A stretch of 18,485 bases of DNA from Nitrososphaeraceae archaeon (GTDB lineage: Archaea > Thermoproteota > Nitrososphaeria > Nitrososphaerales > Nitrososphaeraceae), in assembly GCA_025922715.1 (NCBI GenBank), contig JAICHH010000016.1, positions 1 to 18,485 on the forward strand, in the 5' to 3' direction. Shown here piece by piece: positions 1 to 6,705 of this stretch. The position numbers and the translations under genes were made by a program. Position 1 is the first letter of the stretch. Each line of letters opens with the position of its first letter. Under the pieces are notes generated by a model that made no database searches, had not been told where the DNA came from, and worked only from the letters and a program-made list of their open reading frames with translations.

Positions 1-2
1 GT

Positions 3-74
3 GATATTATTTCTGATATTTTATCGATTCCTAAAATGTCATGGATCACATTTATTCGTAGGTTTAATTTATGA
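3..74 (+). CDS. Possible 3' end of an unidentified gene cut by the window edge
   Basis: Frame 3 is open from the left edge to a TGA at 72-74 and reads 23 residues ending SWITFIRRFNL. The codons are AT-rich and ordinary for this genome. Frame 1 is also open, to a TAA at 142, but reads as a less protein-like string, and frame 2 is closed. If real, the gene would converge on leuD. The fragment is too short to assign a family, and the choice of frame is a judgement. Confidence 0.3.
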   Translation, partial: DIISDILSIPKMSWITFIRRFNL

Positions 75-176
75 TTTTGTTATTAAAAAACTTGTAAATT
101 TTACATTAAAACAGCAAAAGCTTGATACAAAAGGGTTTGCTTAAAATTGCCTCCTATTATTCGTTCTAATTCTAGT
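75..176. other. Short spacer with a possible leuCD terminator
   Basis: About 100 AT-rich bases lie between the possible plus-strand gene end and the leuD stop. On the minus strand a run of six T (complement of 85-90) lies some 90 bases past the leuD stop. Archaeal terminators are often plain T runs, so this could end the leuC-leuD transcript. No hairpin of note was seen. Confidence 0.2.
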
Positions 177-668
177 CTATCCCTTAAAATAAAGTAACCC
201 TCCTGCCTTTACTATTTTTGAGATTATTTCGGGAAAAGGTTTAATGTTAAATTTTTCACGGGTTGTTATATTAATGATCGTATTAGTATTAAGATCAATT
301 TCTATCTCATCATTATCTGAAATTTTTTCAATTAGAGCAGGATCAATCTCTATAGGTAAAAGATACCCTCCATCCACTGCATTTCTATAGAAAATCCTGG
401 CAAAAGAAGGGGAAAGTATTGCCCGAATACCGACTTGATGTAATGCGATCGGAGCATGTTCTCGGCTTGATCCACAACCAAAATTCTTTCCTGTCAGTAA
501 AAAATCTCCTTCACATATTTTTTTGGAAAAATCAGGATCGAGTCCTTCCATTGCATGTTTTCCTAATTCTTTATGATCATGTATTTTTAAATACGGGCCT
601 GGGATTATTACATCTGTATCTATATTATCTTTATTGTATTTGTGAATTTTTCCTCTAAGTTTATTCAC
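177..668 (-). CDS. leuD: 3-isopropylmalate/homoaconitate dehydratase, small subunit
   Basis: Small subunit of the LeuCD-type hydro-lyase, which isomerises 2-isopropylmalate to 3-isopropylmalate in leucine synthesis; archaeal relatives act on homoaconitate. The 163 residues match the usual length of about 165. Visible family motifs are NIDTDVIIPG near the N-terminus, FGCGSSREHAP at residues 63-73, SFARIFYRNA in the middle and AGGLL near the C-terminus. The loop after the IDTD motif reads GPYLKIHD. From memory, methanogen isopropylmalate subunits have YLVY here and homoaconitase subunits have YLRT, so a basic Lys at that place leaves the substrate open. The ATG overlaps the leuC stop by four bases (ATGA), so the two are translationally coupled and surely form one enzyme. 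The family is certain; the substrate is not. Confidence 0.93.
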   Translation of the reverse strand: MNKLRGKIHKYNKDNIDTDVIIPGPYLKIHDHKELGKHAMEGLDPDFSKKICEGDFLLTGKNFGCGSSREHAPIALHQVGIRAILSPSFARIFYRNAVDGGYLLPIEIDPALIEKISDNDEIEIDLNTNTIINITTREKFNIKPFPEIISKIVKAGGLLYFKG

Positions 669-1945
669 GACAGTTCATTCCTTGGGTCTGTAATTTTTCC
701 ATTTATTGCTGCTGCAGCAACTACTAAAGGTGATGCCAAATATGTTTGTGATTCAACGTCTCCCATTCTTCCAGGGAAATTTCTGTTAGTTGTACTAATA
801 CAAATTTCATCTTTTGCAAGTACGCCCATATGTGCACCACAACAAGCCCCACATGTTGGTGGACCCACGACTGCACCGGCTTCCAAAAAAATACTTATCA
901 ATCCTTCCTTCATTGCTTTTAAATAGATTGACTGAGCAGCAGGTAAAACTTCTGTTCTAATTTTAACGTGTTTTCCTTTAAGGATCTTGGCTACCATTCT
1001 TAAATCTTCTAATTTCGCACCAGTACATGATCCAATATAGGCTTTATCAATTGATCTACCTTCAATATCCCCTACAGTACATATATTTTCAGGTGAAAAT
1101 GGCTTAGCTATAACAGGATCTAGGCTTTCGATATCATACGTAAATGTATCACCGTATACTGCATCGAAATCTCCTTTTACTGGAAGAAATTCCTTGTCAC
1201 TACGTGTCTTAAGATATTCAAATGTAATCTCATCAGGCTCAATAATTCCATTCTTAGCTCCAGCTTCCGTACTCATATTAGTGAGTGTTAATCTTTCTTC
1301 CATAGACATTTTATCCACCGCATCTCCAGCAAATTGCATCGCTTTGTAATTTGCCCCATCTGTACCGATATCCCCTATTATCTTCAATATTATATCTTTA
1401 GCCATTATGTATTCAGGTTTGTGGCCAGTTATTTTGAAAAGAATGGTTTCAGGTACTTTAAACCATATTTTTCCATTCATCAACACATATGCGATATCTG
1501 TATGACCCAATCCGACAGCAAGGGAGCCCATTGCACCTGTAGTGTTAGTATGAGAGTCACCACCTACGTAGATCTCCCCAGGTAAAACTAATCCTTCTTC
1601 ATGTGATAAAGTATGACAAATTCCATACTGACCTAAACCATATTTAAAATGTTTTTTTATATTGTATTTAGTCGTCCAGTTAGTCAATAAGGTAATATTA
1701 TTTGCTGAAATCCTATCAGAAGCAGGAACAAAATGGTCTTCGCTTACCCATACTCGATCAGGGTTCCAGATGTGATCAAGAATTATACCCTTTTTTTCCC
1801 ATTCTGAAAAAACTTTTATTACACCAGGACCAGATACATCATGAATCATAACTTTATCTATATTTGCTATGACTACATCATCTGGTGTAACACTATTTCG
1901 ATTAGAAGCTCTAGCTAATATTTTTTCGGTAATAGTCATTCCCAT
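665..1945 (-). CDS. leuC: 3-isopropylmalate/homoaconitate dehydratase, large subunit (4Fe-4S)
   Basis: Catalytic [4Fe-4S] subunit that partners the downstream leuD product. It is 426 residues, normal for the archaeal LeuC/homoaconitase type. The three cluster cysteines are visible: C307 in YIGSCTGAK, and C365 and C368 in PPTCGACCG. The substrate-site segment GGDSHTNTTGAMG lies at 128-140, and the C-terminal NRNFPGRMG and YLASP segments are typical. The start could be ATG at 1945 or the ATG two codons later at 1939. The gene is divergent from cofE across an 82-base spacer that should hold both promoters. A TATA-like TTTTTATT on the minus strand lies near 1975-1981. Its product probably serves leucine synthesis and may also serve the 2-aminoadipate (LysW) lysine route known in these archaea; no second copy is in the window. 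Confidence 0.94.
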   Translation of the reverse strand: MGMTITEKILARASNRNSVTPDDVVIANIDKVMIHDVSGPGVIKVFSEWEKKGIILDHIWNPDRVWVSEDHFVPASDRISANNITLLTNWTTKYNIKKHFKYGLGQYGICHTLSHEEGLVLPGEIYVGGDSHTNTTGAMGSLAVGLGHTDIAYVLMNGKIWFKVPETILFKITGHKPEYIMAKDIILKIIGDIGTDGANYKAMQFAGDAVDKMSMEERLTLTNMSTEAGAKNGIIEPDEITFEYLKTRSDKEFLPVKGDFDAVYGDTFTYDIESLDPVIAKPFSPENICTVGDIEGRSIDKAYIGSCTGAKLEDLRMVAKILKGKHVKIRTEVLPAAQSIYLKAMKEGLISIFLEAGAVVGPPTCGACCGAHMGVLAKDEICISTTNRNFPGRMGDVESQTYLASPLVVAAAAINGKITDPRNELS

Positions 1946-2027
1946 TTCTTATACTAGTAAAGTTATCAATTCGCGAATAAAAACCTTCTAAAAAACTAAT
2001 AACGTTCTACTGTAGTAAAGAGTCATA

Positions 2028-2792
2028 TTGATATTTGTAAAACCTATTAAAATTAAAACTAAAAAAAAAATATTTAATCTGTTTGATACTCTTATGTCGT
2101 CAAAGTGTGAGTTTAAAGATGGGGACATACTTGTCTTATCAAGTAAATTCGTCTCTATGAGCGAGGGATCTGTATTAGATCTTCAAAAAATTAGACCTAG
2201 CTCTAAAGCCAAAAAGCTTGCAGAAATTTATCAAATGGATCCATCTTTTGTAGAAGTTGTAATTAGAGAATCTGATGTTATTTTTGGAGGGTTACCTGGA
2301 TTCTTATTAACAATAAAGAATGGTATTTTAGCCCCAAATGCAGGCATTGATAAATCCAATATACCTAAAAATAAAGTTATATGTCTTCCTTTAGATCCAT
2401 TTTTATCTGCTGAAAATCTACGATTGGAATTTCTTGTACGATCAGGAATAAAGGTGGGAATAGTCATTTCCGATAGTAGATTAATGCCAACACGGATTGG
2501 AACTACTGGTGTAGCTATAGGTTGTTCTGGAATAGAACCGGTCGAAGATCAAAGGGGAAAAAAAGATCTTTTTGGACATATTATGAAATATACACTTAAA
2601 GCAACTGCGGATTCTTTAGCAACAATAGGTACATTTGTAATGGGTGAAAGTAATGAGTCAGTTCCACTCGTGGTGATACGAGGTTCAAATATTTCATTTA
2701 CTGATAGAAAGCTATGTTGGAAAGACTTTGCTATTGATTATCAAACAGATCTTTATTTTCGTGGTATCCAAAACTTTAAGGCTATTAAATAA
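2028..2792 (+). CDS. cofE: Coenzyme F420-0:L-glutamate ligase
   Basis: GTP-dependent ligase that adds gamma-linked glutamates to F420-0, the last stage of coenzyme F420 synthesis. The 254 residues fit the family (about 250). Typical segments are DGDILVLSSKFVSMSEG near residues 36-52, APNAGIDKSN in the middle, then SDSRLMPTRIGTTGVAIGCSG and VEDQRGKKDLFG, and a C-terminal GTFVMGES...VPLVVIRG. The DSRLMPTR stretch differs from the DTFGRPWR seen in many bacterial and euryarchaeal CofE proteins; I infer a lineage variant, but a related ligase acting on another substrate is possible. The start is TTG at 2028, the only good choice before the conserved N-terminus. No other F420 genes are nearby. Confidence 0.85.
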   Translation: MIFVKPIKIKTKKKIFNLFDTLMSSKCEFKDGDILVLSSKFVSMSEGSVLDLQKIRPSSKAKKLAEIYQMDPSFVEVVIRESDVIFGGLPGFLLTIKNGILAPNAGIDKSNIPKNKVICLPLDPFLSAENLRLEFLVRSGIKVGIVISDSRLMPTRIGTTGVAIGCSGIEPVEDQRGKKDLFGHIMKYTLKATADSLATIGTFVMGESNESVPLVVIRGSNISFTDRKLCWKDFAIDYQTDLYFRGIQNFKAIK

Positions 2793-2808
2793 TTTTATTT
2801 TCATAGCA

Positions 2809-2818
2809 TTTTAATATA
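2809..2818 (+). promoter_or_regulatory. TATA box for the 2848 gene
   Basis: TTTTAATATA lies about 33 bases before the ATG at 2848. Archaeal transcription usually starts about 27 bases after the box centre, which puts the mRNA start near 2841 and makes the leader only a few bases long. Confidence 0.4.
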
Positions 2819-2847
2819 GCCACAACATCAAAATTTTCAATAACCAT

Positions 2848-3399
2848 ATGTCTGAATTCCTTACAAGATATCCAAAAAAAATGAACTTTTTAAAAGGATT
2901 ACAAGAGTCTATCAAGTCTGAAGATATACAGTTTGATCATTTGAGTCTCTTAGTTAAAATAAAGAAAGATGAAATTATTAGAACACTTATCTTGGAGGGA
3001 TTTTCCAAAGTAAAGTTTGAAAATAAAAAACCAGGTCAAATAGGTAATGGATTTGCAAAAAAGTTAAAAAAACCCTGGGAAATACATATTCGACTTCTTG
3101 ACATGCAACAGGGATTAATTGCAATTCAAGGCGAAGTAGAAATTTCACGAAGATATATTCAACATATTCGATCTGTTCGCGCTCCAGTTATCTATGAAAT
3201 TGAATCTATTCTAAAGAAACACAGAATCGAATATAAAATCTGGAATGACAAAGTACGTGATTATATAACTAATATTATTGAAAATCATCACATAATTCTT
3301 AATTCACCAAAATTACCAGCGATGCCTTGGTTATTAATGATAATCTTTGGTTCACTGATTGGTTCCTTACATGGACTAAAACTCTTTGGTATTTTTTAA
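2848..3399 (+). CDS. Conserved-looking hypothetical protein with C-terminal membrane anchor
   Basis: A 183-residue protein I do not recognise. The first 155 or so residues are soluble, rich in Lys and Ile and mostly helical in character, with no cysteines and no catalytic motif I can name. Residues from about 157 to 178 (PAMPWLLMIIFGSLIGSLHG) form one hydrophobic segment at the very C-terminus, so the protein looks tail-anchored with its body in the cytoplasm. There is no signal peptide. It has its own TATA box and lies between cofE and the DRG GTPase, 50 bases before the latter, all on the same strand. Codon use matches its neighbours, so it is likely a real gene. No function can be given. 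Confidence 0.75.
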   Translation: MSEFLTRYPKKMNFLKGLQESIKSEDIQFDHLSLLVKIKKDEIIRTLILEGFSKVKFENKKPGQIGNGFAKKLKKPWEIHIRLLDMQQGLIAIQGEVEISRRYIQHIRSVRAPVIYEIESILKKHRIEYKIWNDKVRDYITNIIENHHIILNSPKLPAMPWLLMIIFGSLIGSLHGLKLFGIF

Positions 3400-3449
3400 A
3401 TAAAGAAATTCTTTTATGATCTTAATTTGATAATATTTATAATCAAAGA

Positions 3450-4571
3450 ATGGGAATTCCAGAGAAAATTAAAGAAATAGAAGATGAAATTCACAAAACA
3501 CAAATAAACAAAGCTACGGAATTCCACATTGGAATTTTAAAAGCAAAGATTGCCAAACTCAAAAGGGAACTAGAAGAAAATAGGCATGGAAAGACTGTCT
3601 CAAGCGGAAAAGGTAGTTCTGGATATGATGTTAGAAAAGAAGGAGATGCTACTGTAGTTCTGATTGGATTTCCAAGTGTTGGAAAATCTACCATTTTAAA
3701 TTGTTTAACTAACGCTAATTCAAAGATTGCATCTTATCAGTTTACTACACTAACAGCTATTCCCGGTATGATGGAGTATAGGGGAGCTAAAATACAAGTC
3801 ATCGACTTACCAGGAATCATTAAAGGTGCCGCTTCAGGAAAAGGAATGGGTAAAAAAGTTCTTTCTGTTGCTAGGAATGCAGACTTGGTATTAATTGTTG
3901 TTGATGTATTCCAACCCAAACATTTCTCTATATTAGTCAAGGAATTAGCAGAGATAGGAATAAAGGTTAATAAAAAACCCCCTAATGTTCATATACATAA
4001 AACTGAAAAAGGCGGAGTTTCAGTGAGTATAGATCAAGATTCACAAATTTCAGAATCAATGGTTAGAGAAATGTGTAGAATTTATGGAATACATAATGGT
4101 AGAATTACCATAAGAGATCCTAATTTGACTGTTGATGATCTAATCGATGTGTTAGCTGGAAATAGAGTATACCCTCATTCTCTCATAGTCTTAAATAAAA
4201 TAGATCTAATGGATACTAATACATTAAATGCTATGATACCTTTTCTAGGCGAAGACGTCGAACCCGTTTCTGCAAGTTCTAATCTGAATATCGAAAGGCT
4301 TAAGGAAACGATTTTTAATAAATTGGAATTCATGAGGATATACATGAGACCAAAAGGCAAAGATACGGATTATGAAGAACCTTTAATTGTAAGAAAAGGA
4401 ACCAAGGTTAAAGACATTTGTACCAAATTACATAGAAACATGCTCCGTGATTTTAGATTTGCATTGGTTTCAGGAAAAAGTGCAAAATTTGAAGGACAAA
4501 AAGTTGGACTGGATCATGTATTGTTAGATCAAGATGTTCTAACCATAATCAAAAAGATAAATGCAATATAA
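3450..4571 (+). CDS. DRG/Obg-family GTP-binding protein with TGS domain
   Basis: Archaeal relative of eukaryotic DRG1/DRG2, GTPases associated with ribosomes and translation. At 373 residues it is full length for the family. Order of parts: an N-terminal helical region starting MGIPEKIKEIEDEI, the form conserved in archaeal and eukaryotic DRGs, which supports the ATG at 3450; P-loop GFPSVGKS at about 73-80; the Thr-rich switch FTTLTAIPG; DLPGI (G3); NKIDL (G4) at about 249-253; SAS (G5); and a C-terminal TGS domain from about residue 297, starting MRPKGKDTDYEEPLIV. An HTH-type insertion separates G3 from G4, as usual for DRG. It ends six bases from the convergent signal peptidase gene, so the two transcripts probably overlap at their 3' ends. 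Confidence 0.93.
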   Translation: MGIPEKIKEIEDEIHKTQINKATEFHIGILKAKIAKLKRELEENRHGKTVSSGKGSSGYDVRKEGDATVVLIGFPSVGKSTILNCLTNANSKIASYQFTTLTAIPGMMEYRGAKIQVIDLPGIIKGAASGKGMGKKVLSVARNADLVLIVVDVFQPKHFSILVKELAEIGIKVNKKPPNVHIHKTEKGGVSVSIDQDSQISESMVREMCRIYGIHNGRITIRDPNLTVDDLIDVLAGNRVYPHSLIVLNKIDLMDTNTLNAMIPFLGEDVEPVSASSNLNIERLKETIFNKLEFMRIYMRPKGKDTDYEEPLIVRKGTKVKDICTKLHRNMLRDFRFALVSGKSAKFEGQKVGLDHVLLDQDVLTIIKKINAI

Positions 4572-4577
4572 GTACTC

Positions 4578-5120
4578 TTAGAGTGGATCCTTTCCATCCA
4601 ATTTACCCTTCTCTTCGTTCTTCTTTTTCAAATTCGTATAAAGTAGAATTCCGATTATTCCTGCTATTATTACATAATTTACAGGTGGATTGAGATATTT
4701 CAAAACTAATCCAACCTTCGGAACGGTGTAGGCTACTGTACCAATATAATCTTTTTCGCGAATGGGAAAATCTGTTCCTGGTATTATACCATCGTTTGCA
4801 TCACCCTTTGTTACTATGACTTTTTCCCCAAATCTATCACTTATCTCAATAATTCTGTGAACAATAACTCTATCGCCTCCTTGAGGCCTATTAAAAACAA
4901 TAACATCACCAACCTTTAAGCTATTAAATGTATTTCCATCTTTTACTATTAATATATCACCTACGTTCAGAACAGGTATCATACTTCCACTAGACACTAC
5001 ATAAAACGGATTATCTACATTAAATACTACTTTGACAGCAAACCATATCAAAACTACCCCAATAACTATTATTGCGATATCTTTTATAATGCTATACTTC
5101 TTGTCCTTATTTTCAAGCAA
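4578..5120 (-). CDS. Signal peptidase I, archaeal Ser/His type
   Basis: Membrane endopeptidase that removes signal peptides from exported proteins. It is 180 residues. A transmembrane helix spans about residues 14-33, followed by the catalytic domain outside the membrane. The nucleophile is S46 in SSGSM. The general base is H88 in IVHRI, where bacterial enzymes use Lys, so this is the archaeal/ER (Sec11-like) type. Acidic residues D107 and D110 in TKGDANDG match the third conserved box. A second hydrophobic helix, about residues 147-165, anchors the C-terminus and is followed by a Lys/Glu-rich cytoplasmic tail. The start is TTG, with a TATA-like box about 30 bases upstream (leaderless). Confidence 0.93.
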   Translation of the reverse strand: MLENKDKKYSIIKDIAIIVIGVVLIWFAVKVVFNVDNPFYVVSSGSMIPVLNVGDILIVKDGNTFNSLKVGDVIVFNRPQGGDRVIVHRIIEISDRFGEKVIVTKGDANDGIIPGTDFPIREKDYIGTVAYTVPKVGLVLKYLNPPVNYVIIAGIIGILLYTNLKKKNEEKGKLDGKDPL

Positions 5121-5145
5121 TTCTAATTAATTTTCACTTTATTTG

Positions 5146-5154
5146 TTACATAAA
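5146..5154 (-). promoter_or_regulatory. TATA box for the signal peptidase gene
   Basis: On the minus strand GTTTATGTA is centred about 30 bases before the TTG at 5120. The predicted transcript starts within a few bases of the start codon, consistent with a leaderless mRNA. Confidence 0.4.
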
Positions 5155-5177
5155 CTTTTAGATTAAATGTTATATAT

Positions 5178-5249
5178 GGCAGCTCAGTCAAATGCCTTTA
5201 TTACACGTGCTGTTCAATATTAACTCTGATTCTTCATAGCTGCCTAATT
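5178..5249 (-). ncRNA. Candidate C/D box guide sRNA
   Basis: In the 146-base gap between the RNase HI and signal peptidase genes, the minus strand folds into a textbook C/D box layout. A terminal stem GGCAGC (5244-5239) pairs with GCTGCC (5183-5178). Box C is ATGAAGA (5237-5231; consensus RUGAUGA, one mismatch) and box D is CTGA (5187-5184; exact). The geometry fits a kink-turn: a three-base bulge TAT after the 5' stem strand, the 3' stem directly after box D, tandem G.A/A.G pairs, then A-U and G-C pairs. The one box C mismatch turns the usual U.U pair into A-U. Inside lie a plausible D' (TTGA, 5217-5214) and C' (GTAATAA, 5204-5198). Their spacing suits two archaeal guides of 10-13 bases. Targets were not identified. 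A pure coincidence of an inverted repeat remains possible. Confidence 0.5.
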
Positions 5250-5266
5250 AACAAGTCTGATTCTGA

Positions 5267-5662
5267 TTAATTAATATAGTAGTCTATTGCCTTTTTTGCA
5301 AACAAATCTGCAGCTGTATTTCTTTCCCTTGGTATATATGTGTACGAAATTTCTTCGAATTTTTTTTCTAAATTATTAATTTCTCTGAAAAGAATTTTTA
5401 ATTCTTTTTTTCTAATTCTTTCTTTGGATTTCCTCTGTTGAATTATTGTCATACTATCTGTGTAAATTTTAATCTCATTATCAATTATTAATGCAAATTG
5501 TAATGCTCTTTTTAGGGCTAGATATTCTGATAAAAGATTTGTATGAAATCCTATAAATTCGCCATAATTTAATATTAAGAGATTATTTCGGAATATTATT
5601 ATCCCTATACCAGAAGGTCCAGGATTACCCCTAGATGCCCCATCAATATGGAGAGTAAGCAA
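5267..5662 (-). CDS. rnhA: Ribonuclease HI, short archaeal type
   Basis: Cuts RNA in RNA/DNA hybrids (R-loops, primers). It is 131 residues, shorter than the E. coli enzyme (155), because the basic protrusion is missing, as in other archaeal forms. The catalytic acids can be seen: D7 in HIDGASRGNPGP, E46 in LLSEYLALKRAL, D69 in YTDSM and D119 in RERNTAADLFAKKA. The start is TTG at 5662, the only one in frame just before the conserved LHIDG strand. A TATA box centred about 28 bases upstream predicts a leaderless mRNA. The stop overlaps the region that may hold the promoter of the candidate sRNA downstream. Confidence 0.92.
   Translation of the reverse strand: MLTLHIDGASRGNPGPSGIGIIIFRNNLLILNYGEFIGFHTNLLSEYLALKRALQFALIIDNEIKIYTDSMTIIQQRKSKERIRKKELKILFREINNLEKKFEEISYTYIPRERNTAADLFAKKAIDYYIN
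5273..5278 (-). promoter_or_regulatory. Possible TATA box for the candidate C/D sRNA
   Basis: TATATT on the minus strand, within the last codons of the RNase HI gene. Counting about 27 bases from its centre gives a start near 5248, just before the sRNA terminal stem. In DNA this AT-rich such a match is weak evidence alone. Confidence 0.25.
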
Positions 5663-5686
5663 GAGAGAAATAATAGTTTATCAACT

Positions 5687-5694
5687 AATATAAA
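5687..5694 (-). promoter_or_regulatory. TATA box for rnhA
   Basis: TTTATATT on the minus strand, centred about 28 bases before the TTG start at 5662. It predicts a transcript starting at or within two bases of the start codon. Confidence 0.5.
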
Positions 5695-5919
5695 TTATTT
5701 TTCATATTCTATTTTCATTGTTTTATTAATTTTCACTCAACTATCTTTACAATGCTCAATTATTTTCATTAAAGGAAGTTATTGTCTTGAGAATTTTGTA
5801 TAAAGTTTCATTATGGTTTTATCAATAGTAATAAATGAAATAAAAGTGAAATTAAACTAGAAAATTTATTGAATGAAGAGTGTAATGTTCATTAGATAGC
5901 TTAGTCTTTAAATTCGGCA

Positions 5920-5935
5920 TTCAATGTCTATTGAA
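5920..5935. repeat. Perfect 6-bp hairpin with 4-base loop
   Basis: TTCAAT, loop GTCT, ATTGAA. It is followed by CAAC and six A on the plus strand, so a T-rich stretch precedes it on the minus strand; it does not look like a terminator in either direction. Role unknown; it could be chance in AT-rich DNA. Confidence 0.3.
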
Positions 5936-6009
5936 CAACAAAAAAGAGACACATAGGTCTGGAGGCGTCACGAAATTGTGCTGTTATTTATAACGTGTAA
6001 CAATTATTA

Positions 6010-6018
6010 AAATATATG
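6010..6018 (+). promoter_or_regulatory. TATA box for the 6047/6071 gene
   Basis: AAATATATG is centred near 6014, which puts the predicted transcript start near 6041. That is 6 bases before the TTG at 6047 and 30 before the ATG at 6071. Confidence 0.4.
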
Positions 6019-6046
6019 CATAATAGAAGGTAGAAAGACTCTAATA

Positions 6047-6643
6047 TTGATTTTCTGCGATTGTAATTACATGCCCAAACGGAGATTCAAACCTACAAAA
6101 CCTGCAAAAAAAATAGGGAAAAAACAATTACTATTACCCCCAGTTATGATAGGTGTAGCAACTTTCGCAGGCATAATAATAATGCAACTATCGCCTCCTC
6201 CAGAAGTTTTGGGCATTTGCTTAAAAGCTCATAATATTGAAACTTTCAATATTTACCCAGTAGTGCAAATTTTTGAAGATGGTAAGCAAAAATTCCTTCC
6301 TGAAGGCGTGGGAAAGGAAATAAAAGATGGAAAAGAATGCATCCATCTAATTCATACGGATGAGGTAGGAGACAGAATACATATTGAATATATTAGACCC
6401 ATTAGGCTTACAATAGATGATTTTATGCAGCTTTACTCAGTTGATCATAAAACAATAACTGTTATCAATAACGAAACAGGATCATTAAATAAAGAAATCC
6501 TTACTTTGAATGATTATGATATTCAATATTCTTACTTTTCTGAAAATAATGAATTTACAATAGTATCTAATTCTACATTGATGCCACCTTTTACTACGGA
6601 TATGGTGGTAAAAATTGAATTAAAAACCAAAATGTGGAAGTAA
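6047..6643 (+). CDS. Hypothetical membrane-anchored protein, probably Thaumarchaeota-specific
   Basis: The reading frame has 198 residues from TTG 6047 or 190 from ATG 6071. The ATG is the likelier start, because MPKRRFKPTKPAKK is a typical positively charged N-terminus before a membrane helix, while the eight residues before it look like leader. One transmembrane segment follows (about residues 31-48, PPVMIGVATFAGIIIMQL). The rest should lie outside the cell membrane as a beta-rich domain. It holds the stretches NIYPVVQIFEDGKQKFLPEGVG and IHLIHTDEVGDRIHIEY, which resemble a small exported-domain family I associate with ammonia-oxidising archaea (from memory, unverified). Two Cys, in GICLK and KECIH, could form a disulphide. 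No catalytic motif was recognised. It has its own TATA box and lies 62 bases before the dehydrogenase gene. Confidence 0.8.
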   Translation: MIFCDCNYMPKRRFKPTKPAKKIGKKQLLLPPVMIGVATFAGIIIMQLSPPPEVLGICLKAHNIETFNIYPVVQIFEDGKQKFLPEGVGKEIKDGKECIHLIHTDEVGDRIHIEYIRPIRLTIDDFMQLYSVDHKTITVINNETGSLNKEILTLNDYDIQYSYFSENNEFTIVSNSTLMPPFTTDMVVKIELKTKMWK

Positions 6644-6665
6644 GAATGGATTTACGATCCACATA

Positions 6666-6675
6666 AAATATAAAT
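6666..6675 (+). promoter_or_regulatory. TATA box for the isocitrate dehydrogenase gene
   Basis: AAATATAAAT is centred about 35 bases before the TTG at 6706, so the leader would be only about seven bases or less. No Shine-Dalgarno sequence is visible. Confidence 0.45.
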
Positions 6676-6705
6676 AGAAAAGTTTAAGTCAAAATTTGAA
6701 TATTT

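Larger units (their letters stand above)
5663..6046. other. 384-base spacer without a gene
   Basis: The longest non-coding stretch in the window. Outward-facing promoters sit at its two ends: the rnhA TATA box near 5690 on the minus strand and TATA-like boxes near 5983-5992 and 6010-6018 on the plus strand. Two small perfect hairpins are near the middle: arms AATGAA/TTCATT (5872-5877, 5888-5893) and TTCAAT/ATTGAA (5920-5925, 5930-5935). Bases 5960-5982 are a little richer in G+C than their surroundings. All open frames are tiny (about ten codons). I see no tRNA and no C/D pair here. Confidence 0.6.

Noticed and set aside
642..926. Plus-strand open frame of 94 codons
   Set aside because: Antisense shadow of the leuC 3' part; its sequence mirrors the conserved cysteine region of leuC and shows no protein character of its own.
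1334..1585. Plus-strand open frame of 83 codons
   Set aside because: Lies wholly antisense to leuC; Cys/His/Tyr-rich shadow translation.
2231..2467. Minus-strand open frame of 78 codons
   Set aside because: Antisense to the conserved centre of cofE.
5178..5244. tRNA-like sequence (7-bp acceptor-like inverted repeat, AGCTCAGT and GTTCAA)
   Set aside because: On the plus strand the D-loop-like and T-loop-like motifs are about 13 bases too close together, there is no anticodon arm and the T arm is not next to the 3' stem. The minus strand fits a C/D box RNA far better.
5873..5935. Second possible C/D box RNA (ATGAAGA at 5873-5879)
   Set aside because: No box D CTGA at a suitable distance and no terminal stem around it.
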